Of a DNA stretch of 64,000 bases, positions 51,033 to 60,127 are shown piece by piece (the stretch's first letter is position 1; each line of letters begins with the position of its first letter). The stretch lies in assembly GCA_020073375.1 (NCBI GenBank), contig JAIQFG010000010.1, forward strand, positions 1 through 64,000. Direction: 5' to 3'. This DNA comes from Terriglobia bacterium. GTDB lineage: Bacteria > Acidobacteriota > Terriglobia > Acidiferrales > UBA7541. The position numbers and the translations under genes are program-made. The notes beneath the pieces are model-generated. The model saw only the letters and a list, made by a program, of their open reading frames with translations. It was not told the DNA's origin and did no database searches.

Positions 51033-53297
51033 CTAAGCCCAGGTCAACTTCGCATAACGCTCAACAAGTTTCTTCGTCCCGTGATCCGAAAACCGCACCG
51101 TAAACTTCCGGTCCTCGTCCTCGCCCTCAACTCCAATGATCGTCCCCGCGCCATACGTCGCGTGCCGCACCCTCTGCCCGATCAGCGGATTGGCCGAGCC
51201 CGAGCGGCTCGCGCGCGGCGCGGAAGCCGGCCGCGTCCTGCTAGGCGTAGCGCTGGACGACATTCCCCCGCCATTCGCCCGCCGCATGCGCCTCGTGAAC
51301 TCTTCCTCCGAATACGAATACTCCGGGTCCGGCTCATACCGCCGCGTTTCCCCCGCATCGGCCAGCGAACCCGCCGCCGTCTCAATCAATTCTCCCGGAA
51401 TCTCCGCCAGAAATCGCGAAGGCAGCGACCCCGTCAGCCGTTCGGATCCGTACATTCGCCGGTATACCGCGCGCGTCAGCGTCAGCGTGTCCTTGGCCCT
51501 TGTCATCCCCACGTAGCACAGACGCCGCTCCTCCTCCAATTCCTCATTATCATTTTGCGACCGGCTGTGCGGAAAAATTCCTTCCTCCATCCCCGTCAAA
51601 AACACGTGCTCAAACTCCAGCCCCTTCGCGCTGTGCAGCGTCATCAGCGTGATCAACGCATCCTCATCGAAATTATCCGAATCGCTCACCAGCGCGGCGC
51701 GATCCAGAAAATCCGTCAGCGTTTCCCCGCGCTCGGCGCCCTCGGCCATGGCGTTCACCAGTTCGTTCAGATTGTCGGCGCGCGCGGTATCCTCGCTCGA
51801 ATCGCGCTGCACCAGCATGTCCATGTACCCGCTGCGATTCAAAATCGACGTCAGCAATTCCGCGGGAGTCGCCGTGGCCGATTCCTGCTGCAAACCCTCG
51901 ATCAGCGTCCGGAAATCTTTCAGCGGCGCGATAGCGCGCCCTGAGGACGCCCCCTCCAGCAATTTCCCCAGCGCCACCCACAGCGAAGCGTCCTGCTCCC
52001 GCGCGATCGCCGAAAGCGAATCCACGGTGGTCTTGCCGATCCCGCGCGGCGGCGTGTTAATCACGCGCAAGAATGCGATATCGTCGTCCGGAAATATCGC
52101 CAGCCGCGCATAAGCCAGTGCATCCTTTACTTCCGCGCGCTGGTAAAACGAAAACCCGCCCAGCATCCGGTAGCGCATCCCGCGCGCCCGCAGCGCCTCT
52201 TCAAACGCCCGCGATTGCGAATTCGTCCGGTACAGGATCGCCACATGCGCCGCCGGGTCGTCCGCATGCAGCACGCGGATCCGGTCGCCCACGTACTCGG
52301 CTTCGCCCTTGGAGTCCCGCGCCTCGAAAAATCCCAGCGTCGATCCCGCGCCCTTCGTCGTCTTCAGGAATTTTCCCAGCCGTCTCTTGTTGTTCGCCAC
52401 CACGCCCGCCGCGGCGTCTAGGATGGTTTGCGTCGACCGGTAATTCTCCTCAAGCCGCACCACGCGCGCTCCCGGATAATCCTCGTCAAACCGCAAAATG
52501 TTTCCGATGTCCGCTCCGCGCCACCGGTAAATCGACTGGTCCTCGTCGCCCACCACGCACAAATTCCGCGATTCACCCACCAGCAGCCGCAGCAAATCGT
52601 ATTGCACACGATTAGTATCTTGATATTCATCGACGTGAATGTACCGGAAACGCTTCTGCCAGTTCGCCCGCGCCTCCGGAAATTCCCGCAGCGCCTGCAC
52701 CGCGCGCAGCAGCAGGTCGTCGAAATCCAGCGCCCCCGCCTTGCGCAGAATCTTCTCGTACGCCTCGTACACTTTCGACGCCGTCACGCCTAGCGGATCG
52801 TTCCGCCGCGCCGCTTCGCTCGCCACCTGCGCCGGAGTCATCGCGTGATTCTTCGCGAAGCTGATCCGCTCCAGCAGTCCGCGGATCTTCTCCCCCGGAT
52901 CCTTCACATTAATCTGCTCCAGCGCCAGCTTCACTGCCGCCGTCTGGTCGTCCGCGTCGTAAATTTTGAAATCGCGCGGCAATCCCAGCCGCGGCGCCTC
53001 GCGCCGCAGCAGCCACGCCGAAAATGAATGAAACGTCCCGATCCACGGATCGTCAAACGCGAGCCCCTTGCGCACCAGCAGGTCGCGCACCCGTTCCTTC
53101 ATCTGCCCCGCTGCCTTGTTTGTGAACGTCACCGCGAGAATGGCGCTCCCCGGCACGCCCTGATCGATCAAATGCGCGATCCGGTACGTAATCGCCCGCG
53201 TTTTTCCCGTCCCGGCCCCCGCCAGAATCAGCACGGGTCCTTCAATAGCCGTCGCAGCGTCGCGTTGCCCGGAATTCAATTCGTCAAGGAGTGTCAT
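51033..53297 (-). CDS. pcrA: UvrD/PcrA-type superfamily 1 DNA helicase
   Basis: The 754-residue protein has motif I (ILAGAGTGKT), motif Ia (AVTFTNKAAGQMKERV), motif II (VDEYQDTN), motif III (GDEDQSIYRWRGAD), motif IV (LEENYRSTQ) and VI (VGMTRAKDTLTL). These identify a 3'-5' DNA helicase that acts in repair and in removing RecA or transcription complexes. The C-terminal tail (GQRVRHATYGAGTIIGVEG) is the Tudor-like RNA polymerase-binding module typical of PcrA. The ATG at 53297 begins right before the Q-motif. Confidence 0.94.
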   Translation of the reverse strand: MTLLDELNSGQRDAATAIEGPVLILAGAGTGKTRAITYRIAHLIDQGVPGSAILAVTFTNKAAGQMKERVRDLLVRKGLAFDDPWIGTFHSFSAWLLRREAPRLGLPRDFKIYDADDQTAAVKLALEQINVKDPGEKIRGLLERISFAKNHAMTPAQVASEAARRNDPLGVTASKVYEAYEKILRKAGALDFDDLLLRAVQALREFPEARANWQKRFRYIHVDEYQDTNRVQYDLLRLLVGESRNLCVVGDEDQSIYRWRGADIGNILRFDEDYPGARVVRLEENYRSTQTILDAAAGVVANNKRRLGKFLKTTKGAGSTLGFFEARDSKGEAEYVGDRIRVLHADDPAAHVAILYRTNSQSRAFEEALRARGMRYRMLGGFSFYQRAEVKDALAYARLAIFPDDDIAFLRVINTPPRGIGKTTVDSLSAIAREQDASLWVALGKLLEGASSGRAIAPLKDFRTLIEGLQQESATATPAELLTSILNRSGYMDMLVQRDSSEDTARADNLNELVNAMAEGAERGETLTDFLDRAALVSDSDNFDEDALITLMTLHSAKGLEFEHVFLTGMEEGIFPHSRSQNDNEELEEERRLCYVGMTRAKDTLTLTRAVYRRMYGSERLTGSLPSRFLAEIPGELIETAAGSLADAGETRRYEPDPEYSYSEEEFTRRMRRANGGGMSSSATPSRTRPASAPRASRSGSANPLIGQRVRHATYGAGTIIGVEGEDEDRKFTVRFSDHGTKKLVERYAKLTWA

Positions 53298-53362
53298 TTT
53301 GGGGAGTGGGCCCGTTAGAAACATCCATTCTATCCGACGAACACCGCTTCAGCAAATTCAGG

Positions 53363-53417
53363 TTTCCTCTTCTCTGTGTCCTCTGTGGACTTTCTCGGTG
53401 TTCTCTGTGTTAAGCCT
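53363..53417 (-). repeat. CACAGAG-type dispersed repeat
   Basis: Read on the minus strand it repeats AACACAGAG, ACACCGAG and CCACAGAGG with about 11-base spacing, as in the insertion in yggS. It lies between the helicase and the secreted unknown gene. Confidence 0.55.
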
Positions 53418-53467
53418 TTGAATTTCCGGCCGCCAAGTGGAATGAACCAGCAGAAGGGAAGTGCCCG

Positions 53468-54097
53468 CTACCGCCCCGCCCCCAGATCAATCTCAAAAAA
53501 GAACAGCGCCTTCTTATCCGTCATGAACGACAAATCCGGAATATACAGGTGCGAATACCGAATGGCATTAAAATCGTGATTCACATCGAAAAACAAAAAC
53601 CCGTGCGTCGTCGCATGTGGCGGCAAGATGTCGCTCGAAACCGCCACCGACCGCAGCAGCGTGTCCATCTCGTTCCAGGCCTTGCTCTTCCCCCCGCTGC
53701 TCCCGGAATTCGGAAACGGAAATGGCCGCCGCAGCTTCGGATTCGCCTCCGCTTTCAGCAGCGTGCGGTCCGCAACCTCTTCCGGCGATAGCGGTTCCAG
53801 TTGCTGCCGATCCACCCCCGGCAGCGAAACCACCAGCCGGATCGTATTCAGATCAATCCGAACCGGCGCATTCCCGTCGTTCTTGAAATACACGTCGATC
53901 GCCGCGATCCCCGCTCCAAACGGAGAATTTTTCCCGAACGGCGCCGTATAGCGTTCCGCCGTAACGTATGGATCGGCAACAATTGTCAGATCCTGGTGCG
54001 CGTCGCGCGTGCGCAGCGCCATCGGATCCACCGGCGCGCTTTGCGCGCGAGCTCCGAAGGGCATCAGCACCAGAACGGCAATAATCCGCAAGAACAT
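53468..54097 (-). CDS. Secreted protein of unknown function
   Basis: The 209-residue product begins with a signal peptide (MFLRIIAVLVLMPFGARAQ). A mostly beta domain follows (DLTIVADPYVTAERYTAPFG, AIDVYFKNDGNAPVRIDLNT). There is a variable Ser/Lys/Asn linker, and a C-terminal block with HGFLFFDVNHDF and ALFFFEIDL. The AIDVYFKND... pattern suggests an Ig/beta-sandwich fold. The start is set at the signal-peptide methionine. I do not recognise a function. Confidence 0.7.
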   Translation of the reverse strand: MFLRIIAVLVLMPFGARAQSAPVDPMALRTRDAHQDLTIVADPYVTAERYTAPFGKNSPFGAGIAAIDVYFKNDGNAPVRIDLNTIRLVVSLPGVDRQQLEPLSPEEVADRTLLKAEANPKLRRPFPFPNSGSSGGKSKAWNEMDTLLRSVAVSSDILPPHATTHGFLFFDVNHDFNAIRYSHLYIPDLSFMTDKKALFFFEIDLGAGR

Positions 54098-54259
54098 CGG
54101 TTTTCCTAGGATGCAGTTTCCCGCCGCCGGGTTCGCCACAATTAGTATCACAGGACCCGCGCCGCCCCTATAATATCCGCTTTGCCGCCGCGCCCGCGCA
54201 ATTTCGGGTTTTAGTTAATCGCCCTGCGATCGCTTCCCGCGATCAGGCGCCCGAAAATG

Positions 54260-54281
54260 TAGGGGCACGTCATGCCGTGCC
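54260..54281. repeat. GTAG-type palindrome, ATG-containing centre
   Basis: A 6-bp stem (GGCACG/CGTGCC) closes TCATGC, preceded by GTAGG. It is related to the element at 28034-28055 and lies about 30 bases before waaA. Confidence 0.55.
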
Positions 54282-54312
54282 ACGGCGTTGCGCGCGTTCA
54301 AGGACATAAGGG

Positions 54313-55668
54313 ATGTACCTGGTCTACAGCCTACTCACCGCCGCAGGCATGATCCTGCTCTCGCCGTACTTTCTCATGCGCGCACTCCTGCGCGGCAAGC
54401 GCCTCGACAACCTCCCCGAACGCATGGGCTGGAAATTCCCCTGCGAATTGCGCGAACATTCCGCGCCGCAGCCGCAGCGAAAGGCCATCTGGGTCCACGC
54501 CGTCTCCGTCGGCGAAGTCCTCGCCGCGCTTCCGCTTGCCAAACAGCTGAAAGACCGCTACCCCAACAACCGCCTGGTCATTTCCACAACCACCGCCACC
54601 GGCCAGGCGCTAGCCCGCGAGCGAATGAATTTCGCCGACGCGATTTTCTATTTCCCCCTCGATTGGACCGGCCCGGTCCGCCGCGCCATCCGCGCAGTGC
54701 AGCCCTCCGCTGTCCTCATCGTCGAAACCGAAATCTGGCCCAATTTCTTGCGCGAATGCCGCCGCGCATCCGTTCCCGTGGTTTTCGTCAACGGCCGCCT
54801 CTCCCCGCGCTCCTACAGCGGTTTTCTCCGTGCCCTCACCTACTCGGGCGGCCTGCTGCGCCCCTTCCTGAAAAGAATCCTGCATGACGCTTCGCTCTAT
54901 CTCATGCAGGGCGCCGAAGACGCCGAACGCCTGATCGCCCTGGGCGCTCCCCCGGACCGCGTCCTCGTCACCGGAAATCTGAAATACGATCTCGCAGCGC
55001 CGCCCGCCAACGCACTCTCCTTTTGGCTGGCCCCGGAACTCGCGCGCGCCAATCGCGCCCCCATTCTGATCGCCGGCAGCGTCGTGGCCGGCGAAGAAAA
55101 AATGGTTCTCGCCGCCTTCGCCGCCGTCGAAAAAGAATTTCCCGACGCACTCCTGATCTTCGCTCCGCGCAAGCCCGATCAATTCAACAATGCCGCCGCG
55201 GCAATTTCGCAAACCGGCCGCACGCTGTTGCGCCGAAGCGAAATCGCCTTGAATGCCGCCCCGGCCGGCGCATTCGCGATTCCCGGCAATATTTTCTTGC
55301 TCGATAGCCTGGGCGAACTCGCCGCCCTCTACCGCCTGGCCGATGCCGTATTCGTCGGCGGTTCGCTCGTCCCCACCGGTGGCCACAATATTCTTGAACC
55401 GGCCGCATTCGGCAAAGTCCCGGTCTTCGGCCCCTATATGGACAATTTCCGCGAAATGGCCGCCGCATTTCTCCTCGCCGGCGCTTCCGTCCGCGTCTCC
55501 ACCCCGCAGGAACTGGGCGAAGCCTGGCTGGTTTTGCTCCGCGATCCCCGGACCGCCGCGCACATGGGCGCCGCCGCCAAAGATTTGGTCGCGCGCAATC
55601 AAGGCGCGACCGAGCGCGTCCTGACCCAATTGGAAAAAGTCCTGACCACGCTCGGAGGCCTGTCATGA
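54313..55668 (+). CDS. waaA: 3-deoxy-D-manno-octulosonic acid transferase (KdtA)
   Basis: WaaA adds Kdo from CMP-Kdo to the lipid A precursor at the inner membrane. The 451-residue product has an N-terminal hydrophobic anchor, the family's WVHAVSVGEVLAALPLAKQL block (catalytic glutamate), STTTATGQALA, and in the second half FVGGSLVPTGGHNILEPAAF. It opens an operon in which each gene overlaps the next by a few bases. Its stop overlaps the lpxK start. It could be mono- or bifunctional. Confidence 0.94.
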   Translation: MYLVYSLLTAAGMILLSPYFLMRALLRGKRLDNLPERMGWKFPCELREHSAPQPQRKAIWVHAVSVGEVLAALPLAKQLKDRYPNNRLVISTTTATGQALARERMNFADAIFYFPLDWTGPVRRAIRAVQPSAVLIVETEIWPNFLRECRRASVPVVFVNGRLSPRSYSGFLRALTYSGGLLRPFLKRILHDASLYLMQGAEDAERLIALGAPPDRVLVTGNLKYDLAAPPANALSFWLAPELARANRAPILIAGSVVAGEEKMVLAAFAAVEKEFPDALLIFAPRKPDQFNNAAAAISQTGRTLLRRSEIALNAAPAGAFAIPGNIFLLDSLGELAALYRLADAVFVGGSLVPTGGHNILEPAAFGKVPVFGPYMDNFREMAAAFLLAGASVRVSTPQELGEAWLVLLRDPRTAAHMGAAAKDLVARNQGATERVLTQLEKVLTTLGGLS

Positions 55669-56726
55669 AGCCCTCCTCCGGATGGCTCGTGCTTCTGTGG
55701 CCGGTCTCCATCCTCTATTCCGTGCTCTCTCTCGCGCGCTCCTGGGCCTACACCCGCGGAATTTTCCGCGTGCGCAAACTTCCCGGAACCGTCATCAGCG
55801 TCGGAAACCTCACCGCCGGCGGAACCGGAAAAACCCCCATGGTCCTGTGGATCGCCGAACGCCTCGCCCTCCAGGGCAAGCACGCCGCGATCTTGACGCG
55901 CGGCTATCGCGGCACGCTCGACGCAAACGCAAAAGACGCGACCTCAAATGCCAAAGCCACTACCGCCGGCCTCCCCCAAAGCGACGAAGTCGCCATCCTC
56001 CGCGACCGCCTTGCCGGCCGCGTCCAGCTTGGCGTAGGCCCCGACCGCTTCAAAAACGGCGAAACCCTCGCGCGCCACGGCGTCGATTGGTTCGTCCTCG
56101 ACGACGGCTTCCAGCACCGCAAACTCGCCCGCGACGCCGACATCGTCCTGCTTGACGCCACGGATCCCTTCGGCGGCGGCCGCACGCTCCCCTCGGGCCG
56201 CCTCCGCGAGCCGGTCTCCGCGCTGCGCCGCGCCGACCTTGTTGTCATCACGCGCAGCGTACAGGCCCCCGCCCCGGCCCTGGAAGCCGTCGTCCGCCGT
56301 CACACCCGTAGCCCGATTTTCTATGCCGCCACAAAATTTGTCAGCGTCTTGCGCGTGCCTCGCCTGGATGTCGCCTTGCCCCCCGCGGATTGGCCGTGCG
56401 CACGCTTCCTAGCCTTTTGCGCCATCGGAAATCCGCCCGCCTTTTTCGCAGACTTGCGCGCCTTGGAATTTCAGATCGCCGTAGAACGCAGCTTCCCCGA
56501 CCATCACGTCTACACCCTGCAGGAAGCCGCCGAGTTGGAAAAAGCGGCGCAAGCCGCCGGCGCCGATGCGCTGCTCTGCACGGAAAAAGATGTCTGGAAT
56601 CTCCGCCACGTCCAGTTCACCGCGCTACCGGTCTACTGCGCTCGCATTTCCTTTCAACTTCCGGAGAATTTCTGGGATGCTCTTCAGGAAGTCATCCATC
56701 GCCGTCAGTCAGGATCGCAGCCATGA
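55665..56726 (+). CDS. lpxK: Tetraacyldisaccharide 4'-kinase
   Basis: LpxK phosphorylates the lipid A disaccharide at the 4' position. The 353-residue protein has a hydrophobic N-terminus and the P-loop ISVGNLTAGGTGKTPMV at about residue 45. The LTRGYRG motif and the LDDGFQHRKLARD segment with the family's catalytic aspartate follow. The start shares bases with the waaA stop (ATGA). The stop overlaps waaF in the same way. Confidence 0.94.
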   Translation: MKPSSGWLVLLWPVSILYSVLSLARSWAYTRGIFRVRKLPGTVISVGNLTAGGTGKTPMVLWIAERLALQGKHAAILTRGYRGTLDANAKDATSNAKATTAGLPQSDEVAILRDRLAGRVQLGVGPDRFKNGETLARHGVDWFVLDDGFQHRKLARDADIVLLDATDPFGGGRTLPSGRLREPVSALRRADLVVITRSVQAPAPALEAVVRRHTRSPIFYAATKFVSVLRVPRLDVALPPADWPCARFLAFCAIGNPPAFFADLRALEFQIAVERSFPDHHVYTLQEAAELEKAAQAAGADALLCTEKDVWNLRHVQFTALPVYCARISFQLPENFWDALQEVIHRRQSGSQP

Positions 56727-57787
56727 AAATTCTGGTGCGCGCGCCAAACTGGGTGGGAGACGCCGTCATGTGTGTCCCCGCGCTCGAATCCCTGCGCGCC
56801 GCGCGCCCCGCGGATGAAATTTCCATCCTGGCGCGGCCCGTCGTCGCCGATCTTCTCGTCGGCCAGACTTTCGCCGACCGCATCATCGCCTACGAAAATC
56901 GTGGCCGTCACCGCGGCTGGCTCGGCAGGGAAGCGCTCATCCGCCAACTGCGCGCCGAAAACTTCGCCGCCGCCGTCCTGTTTCAAAATGCTTTTGAAGC
57001 CGCATGGCTCGCCTGGCGCTCCGGAATTCCCCAGCGCATCGGCTACGCCCGCGACGCCCGCAGCCCGCTCCTCACAAAATCCATCGCCGTCCCACAGCCC
57101 GGTGAAATCCCTCCCCATGAATCCCACTACTACCTGGAACTGCTCCGCCGCGCCGGCTGGATCGAGACCCGCGGCGAAATCAAACCCACCCGCCTGCTGA
57201 TTTCGCCGGGAGCTGCCGTCGCCGCCGAATCCGCTCTCCGCAATGCCGGAGCAAAACCAAATTCCTGGCGCTGCGCCATCGCCCCCGGCGCCTCATACGG
57301 CGCCGCAAAATGCTGGCCCCCCGAGCGCTTCGCCTCTCTCGCCGACCGTCTCATTTCGGATTGCGGCGCCGATGTGATATTTTTTGGTTCGCCCAATGAG
57401 AAGGAAATTGCCGCGCGAATCCAGTCCAGCATGAAAAACCGCGCCATTTCCCTGGTGGGCGGGACCTCGATGCGGGAACTTGCGGCGTTGTTCTCCGCCT
57501 GTTCCATGTTTATCGGCAACGATTCCGGGGCCATGCACGTGGCTGCCGCCGCGGGCCTCCCCGTCATCGCGATTTTCGGCTCCACCGACCCGGAGGGCAC
57601 TGCCCCTGTGACCAACAAATTTACTCTGATCCGCCAGGCGCCTTCCTGCAGTCCCTGCTTCCTCCGCCGCTGCCCGGTAGACCATCGCTGCATGACGCGC
57701 ATCGCGGTGGATTCGGTTTTCACAGCCGCGCATTCCTTGCGCCTCGCCGCAAGCGAACCTCGTTCCGGGGGTGCCTCCGATGCCTGA
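56723..57787 (+). CDS. waaF: ADP-heptose:LPS heptosyltransferase (WaaF-like)
   Basis: The GT9 enzyme transfers heptose to the LPS core. The 354-residue product begins MKILVRAPNWVGDAVMCVPA, the WaaF opening with its catalytic Asp. It has IAPGASYGAAKCWPPERFASLA, the donor-binding patch, and FIGNDSGAMHVAAAAGLPVIAIFGSTDP. A C-terminal Cys cluster (CSPCFLRRCPVDHRC) is common in WaaF proteins. The start at the MKIL methionine overlaps the lpxK stop, and the longer open frame in front is within lpxK and non-coding. Confidence 0.92.
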   Translation: MKILVRAPNWVGDAVMCVPALESLRAARPADEISILARPVVADLLVGQTFADRIIAYENRGRHRGWLGREALIRQLRAENFAAAVLFQNAFEAAWLAWRSGIPQRIGYARDARSPLLTKSIAVPQPGEIPPHESHYYLELLRRAGWIETRGEIKPTRLLISPGAAVAAESALRNAGAKPNSWRCAIAPGASYGAAKCWPPERFASLADRLISDCGADVIFFGSPNEKEIAARIQSSMKNRAISLVGGTSMRELAALFSACSMFIGNDSGAMHVAAAAGLPVIAIFGSTDPEGTAPVTNKFTLIRQAPSCSPCFLRRCPVDHRCMTRIAVDSVFTAAHSLRLAASEPRSGGASDA

Positions 57788-58370
57788 GAAAAATCTCCTC
57801 CGCCCCGCCGTTTTTCTCGACCGCGACGGCACCATCTGTGAGGAAATGGGCTACGTCAATCACATCGACCGCTTGAAAATATTTCCATACGCCGCCGAAT
57901 CCATCCGGCGCCTCAACGAGGCGGAAATTCCAGTCGTGGTCATCACCAATCAATCCGGTATTTCCCGGAATATTTTTCCCGAAACCCTGGTCCACCAGAT
58001 TCACAAAAAAATGATCGCCGAACTCGCCTCCGGCGGCGCCTGGATCGACGCAATTTATTTTTGCCCGCACCGCAAGGAAGACGCCTGCGATTGCCGCAAG
58101 CCGCATCCCGGCCTGCTCCACCGCGCCGCGCGCGAACACGGCCTCGACCTGCAAAGATCCTGGGTGATTGGCGACCGCTACGCTGACGTCGAAATGGCCC
58201 ACCGCGCCGGCGGACGCGGCATCCTGGTGATGACCGGCTACGGCAAGGGAGAGTACGAACTGCATCGCGAGCAATGGCCAATGCAACCCGATTCTCTGGC
58301 CGACAATCTAAGGGACGCGGTGCGTCTCATCGTAAACGAGGCTGGCGGCCTGCCGTCCGGCCATGACTGA
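57780..58370 (+). CDS. gmhB: D-glycero-D-manno-heptose 1,7-bisphosphate 7-phosphatase (GmhB)
   Basis: GmhB removes the 7-phosphate in ADP-heptose synthesis. The 196-residue HAD enzyme has the nucleophile motif FLDRDGTICEE, the ITNQSGI motif, and the zinc loop CPHRKEDACDCRKPHPG, which separates it from other HAD phosphatases. WVIGDRYADVEMA carries the final acidic motif. It overlaps waaF by 8 bases and waaC by 8 bases. A GTG at 57771 is an alternative start. Confidence 0.92.
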   Translation: MPEKNLLRPAVFLDRDGTICEEMGYVNHIDRLKIFPYAAESIRRLNEAEIPVVVITNQSGISRNIFPETLVHQIHKKMIAELASGGAWIDAIYFCPHRKEDACDCRKPHPGLLHRAAREHGLDLQRSWVIGDRYADVEMAHRAGGRGILVMTGYGKGEYELHREQWPMQPDSLADNLRDAVRLIVNEAGGLPSGHD

Positions 58371-59424
58371 AAGCTCTAGGGAAGCCGCCGAGAAAGCCGC
58401 GGGGCAACCCGCTTCGGAAAGCGGCGAGCGTTTCCTCGTGGTACGGCTCACGGCGCTGGGCGACATCCTGCACACGCTCCCGGCCGTGGCCGCCTTGCGC
58501 GCCGCTCACCGCGCGGCTCGCATCGACTGGGTCGTCGAGCGCAAATGGGCGCCGGGCCTGGAGGGCAGCCCCGCGCTCGACGAAGTCATCCCCTACGAGC
58601 GCCGTTCGTGGTGGGGAGCCATCGAATGCGTGCAGCGGCTGCGCAGCAATCGCTACACCTGCGCCATCGATTTTCAGGGCCTGTACAAATCCTCGGTCCT
58701 GGCCGCGCTTTCCGGCGCGCCGCGCAGAATTGGTTTTGACCGTGCCTGGGCGCGCGAGCCCGGCGCCGCCATGCTCTATACCCGGCGCGTGACTCCCGCG
58801 GGACGCCACGTCGCGGAACTGAATTATTCCCTGGCCGAAGCCGCCGGAGCCTCGCGCCCTCCCGCGCCCGAATATCCGCTGCGCGTTCCCGCCGGTGGCG
58901 CGGCCTCGATCCGCGCGCGCCTGCAGGAGCGCAGCATCGGCCCGTACATCGTCGTCGCCCCGGCCGGAAGTTGGGGCGCCAAGTGCTGGCCGCCAGACCG
59001 TTACGGAGAATTTTGCCGTGAATTTGAAAACAGGAGCCCTTTGCGCGTGGTCGTCATCCACGGTCCTGGAGAAAAATCCATTGCCGAACAAGTCTGCCGC
59101 GCCGCCGCCCCCGCGCGCCCCGAAATCGTGCAAACCACGATCGAGGAATTGATGGGACTCCTGGCCCACGCAAAATGCCTGCTCGCCGCCGATTCCGGCC
59201 CGCTGCATTTGGCCGCCGCCCTGGGCACGCCCGTCGTCGGTCTCTACGGCCCCACCGATCCCGCGCGCAACGGCCCATTCGTCCCCGGCGCGATCGTCAT
59301 CACCCAGGCCCGTCCCGATGAAATCAGCTACAAGCGCCGCACAACTTTCTCACCATCCATGTTGCGGATTAGCGTCCAGCAGGTTTTGGCGGCAGTGGAA
59401 TCCGCCCTGAGGCCCCAAGCGTGA
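58363..59424 (+). CDS. waaC: ADP-heptose:LPS heptosyltransferase I-like (WaaC-like)
   Basis: This second GT9 enzyme (353 residues) has FLVVRLTALGDILHTLPAVAALR, the RIDWVVERKW block, VVAPAGSWGAKCWPPDRYGE and the donor-binding ADSGPLHLAAALGTPVVGLYGPTDP. Motif details and the lack of the WaaF-type Cys cluster favour heptosyltransferase I, which acts just before WaaF. Gene order does not prove it. The first ~20 residues are polar and outside the fold, so translation may begin a little later. Confidence 0.85.
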   Translation: MTESSREAAEKAAGQPASESGERFLVVRLTALGDILHTLPAVAALRAAHRAARIDWVVERKWAPGLEGSPALDEVIPYERRSWWGAIECVQRLRSNRYTCAIDFQGLYKSSVLAALSGAPRRIGFDRAWAREPGAAMLYTRRVTPAGRHVAELNYSLAEAAGASRPPAPEYPLRVPAGGAASIRARLQERSIGPYIVVAPAGSWGAKCWPPDRYGEFCREFENRSPLRVVVIHGPGEKSIAEQVCRAAAPARPEIVQTTIEELMGLLAHAKCLLAADSGPLHLAAALGTPVVGLYGPTDPARNGPFVPGAIVITQARPDEISYKRRTTFSPSMLRISVQQVLAAVESALRPQA

Positions 59425-59966
59425 GCAACGGCACAAATTTCTGGATCCGCTGGCGCGTTCGCGTCGGATATCCTATCGCCTTCGCCGCGTTTTATTTCGC
59501 CCGCCCTCAATGGAAGTGGCTGGTATGCGGCGTAGCCATCGCGCTCCTGGGCCTTCTGGTCCGCGCCTACGCCGCCGGACACTTGCGCAAGCACGAACAG
59601 CTGGCCACCTCCGGCCCCTACGCCTTCACCAGAAATCCCTTGTACTTCGGCAGCGTGTTATTCGCTGCAGGATTTTCCGTAGCCAGCCACTCCTGGATTT
59701 CCGCCGCGCTGCTCGCCACCTACCTCGCCGTCTTTTATCCCGTAGTCATCCGCCGCGAACAAGGAGAACTCCAAACCCTCTACGGCGCGGCATTCCACGA
59801 CTACGCTAAACGCGTCCCCGCCTTCTGGCCTCGCCTCACCCCCGCCCCATCCACCGGCGAACATTTTTCCTGGCAGCAATACCGCAAGAACCGCGAATAT
59901 GAAGCCGCCATCGGCCTGGCCATCGCCATGTTAATCCTCTGCGCTATCATGTTAGTCCGCAAGTAG
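59421..59966 (+). CDS. Isoprenylcysteine carboxyl methyltransferase-like membrane protein
   Basis: The 181-residue protein has about four hydrophobic helices and the ICMT/PEMT-family signature HEQLATSGPYAFTRNPLYFG, followed by RREQGELQTLYGAAFHDY (the E-E-x-x-L-x-x-x-F-type SAM site). Bacterial members methylate diverse lipids or other small substrates. The acceptor is unknown; envelope-operon context hints at a lipid or LPS-related target. The GTG start overlaps the previous stop codon (GTGA). The TAG stop lies in a GTAG-led palindrome. Confidence 0.82.
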   Translation: MSNGTNFWIRWRVRVGYPIAFAAFYFARPQWKWLVCGVAIALLGLLVRAYAAGHLRKHEQLATSGPYAFTRNPLYFGSVLFAAGFSVASHSWISAALLATYLAVFYPVVIRREQGELQTLYGAAFHDYAKRVPAFWPRLTPAPSTGEHFSWQQYRKNREYEAAIGLAIAMLILCAIMLVRK

Positions 59967-59984
59967 GACAGGCATCAGCCTGTC
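59963..59984. repeat. GTAG-led palindrome, ATCA loop
   Basis: A 7-bp stem (GACAGGC/GCCTGTC) closes ATCA. It is the stem seen near 13.69 and 36.16 kb with a changed first loop base. TAG is the stop codon of the methyltransferase gene. A low-complexity A-rich stretch (about 60063-60106) follows before comEC. Confidence 0.65.
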
Positions 59985-60127
59985 GGGTTTAGTCCTGCGA
60001 AAATTGTGAAGAGTGGCCACACTGAGCCCTGTCCGGCAATGTAATTCCCCGGAAGTCTTGCAATCAAAAAAAACCAAAGAAAAAAAACAAAATAAAAATT
60101 CCCCCCAAATCCGAAATCCGCCCGTTG

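Noticed and set aside
60063-60106. A-rich tract as a terminator for comEC
   Set aside because: On the minus strand it is T-rich, but no stable stem precedes it; it is noted only as low-complexity sequence.
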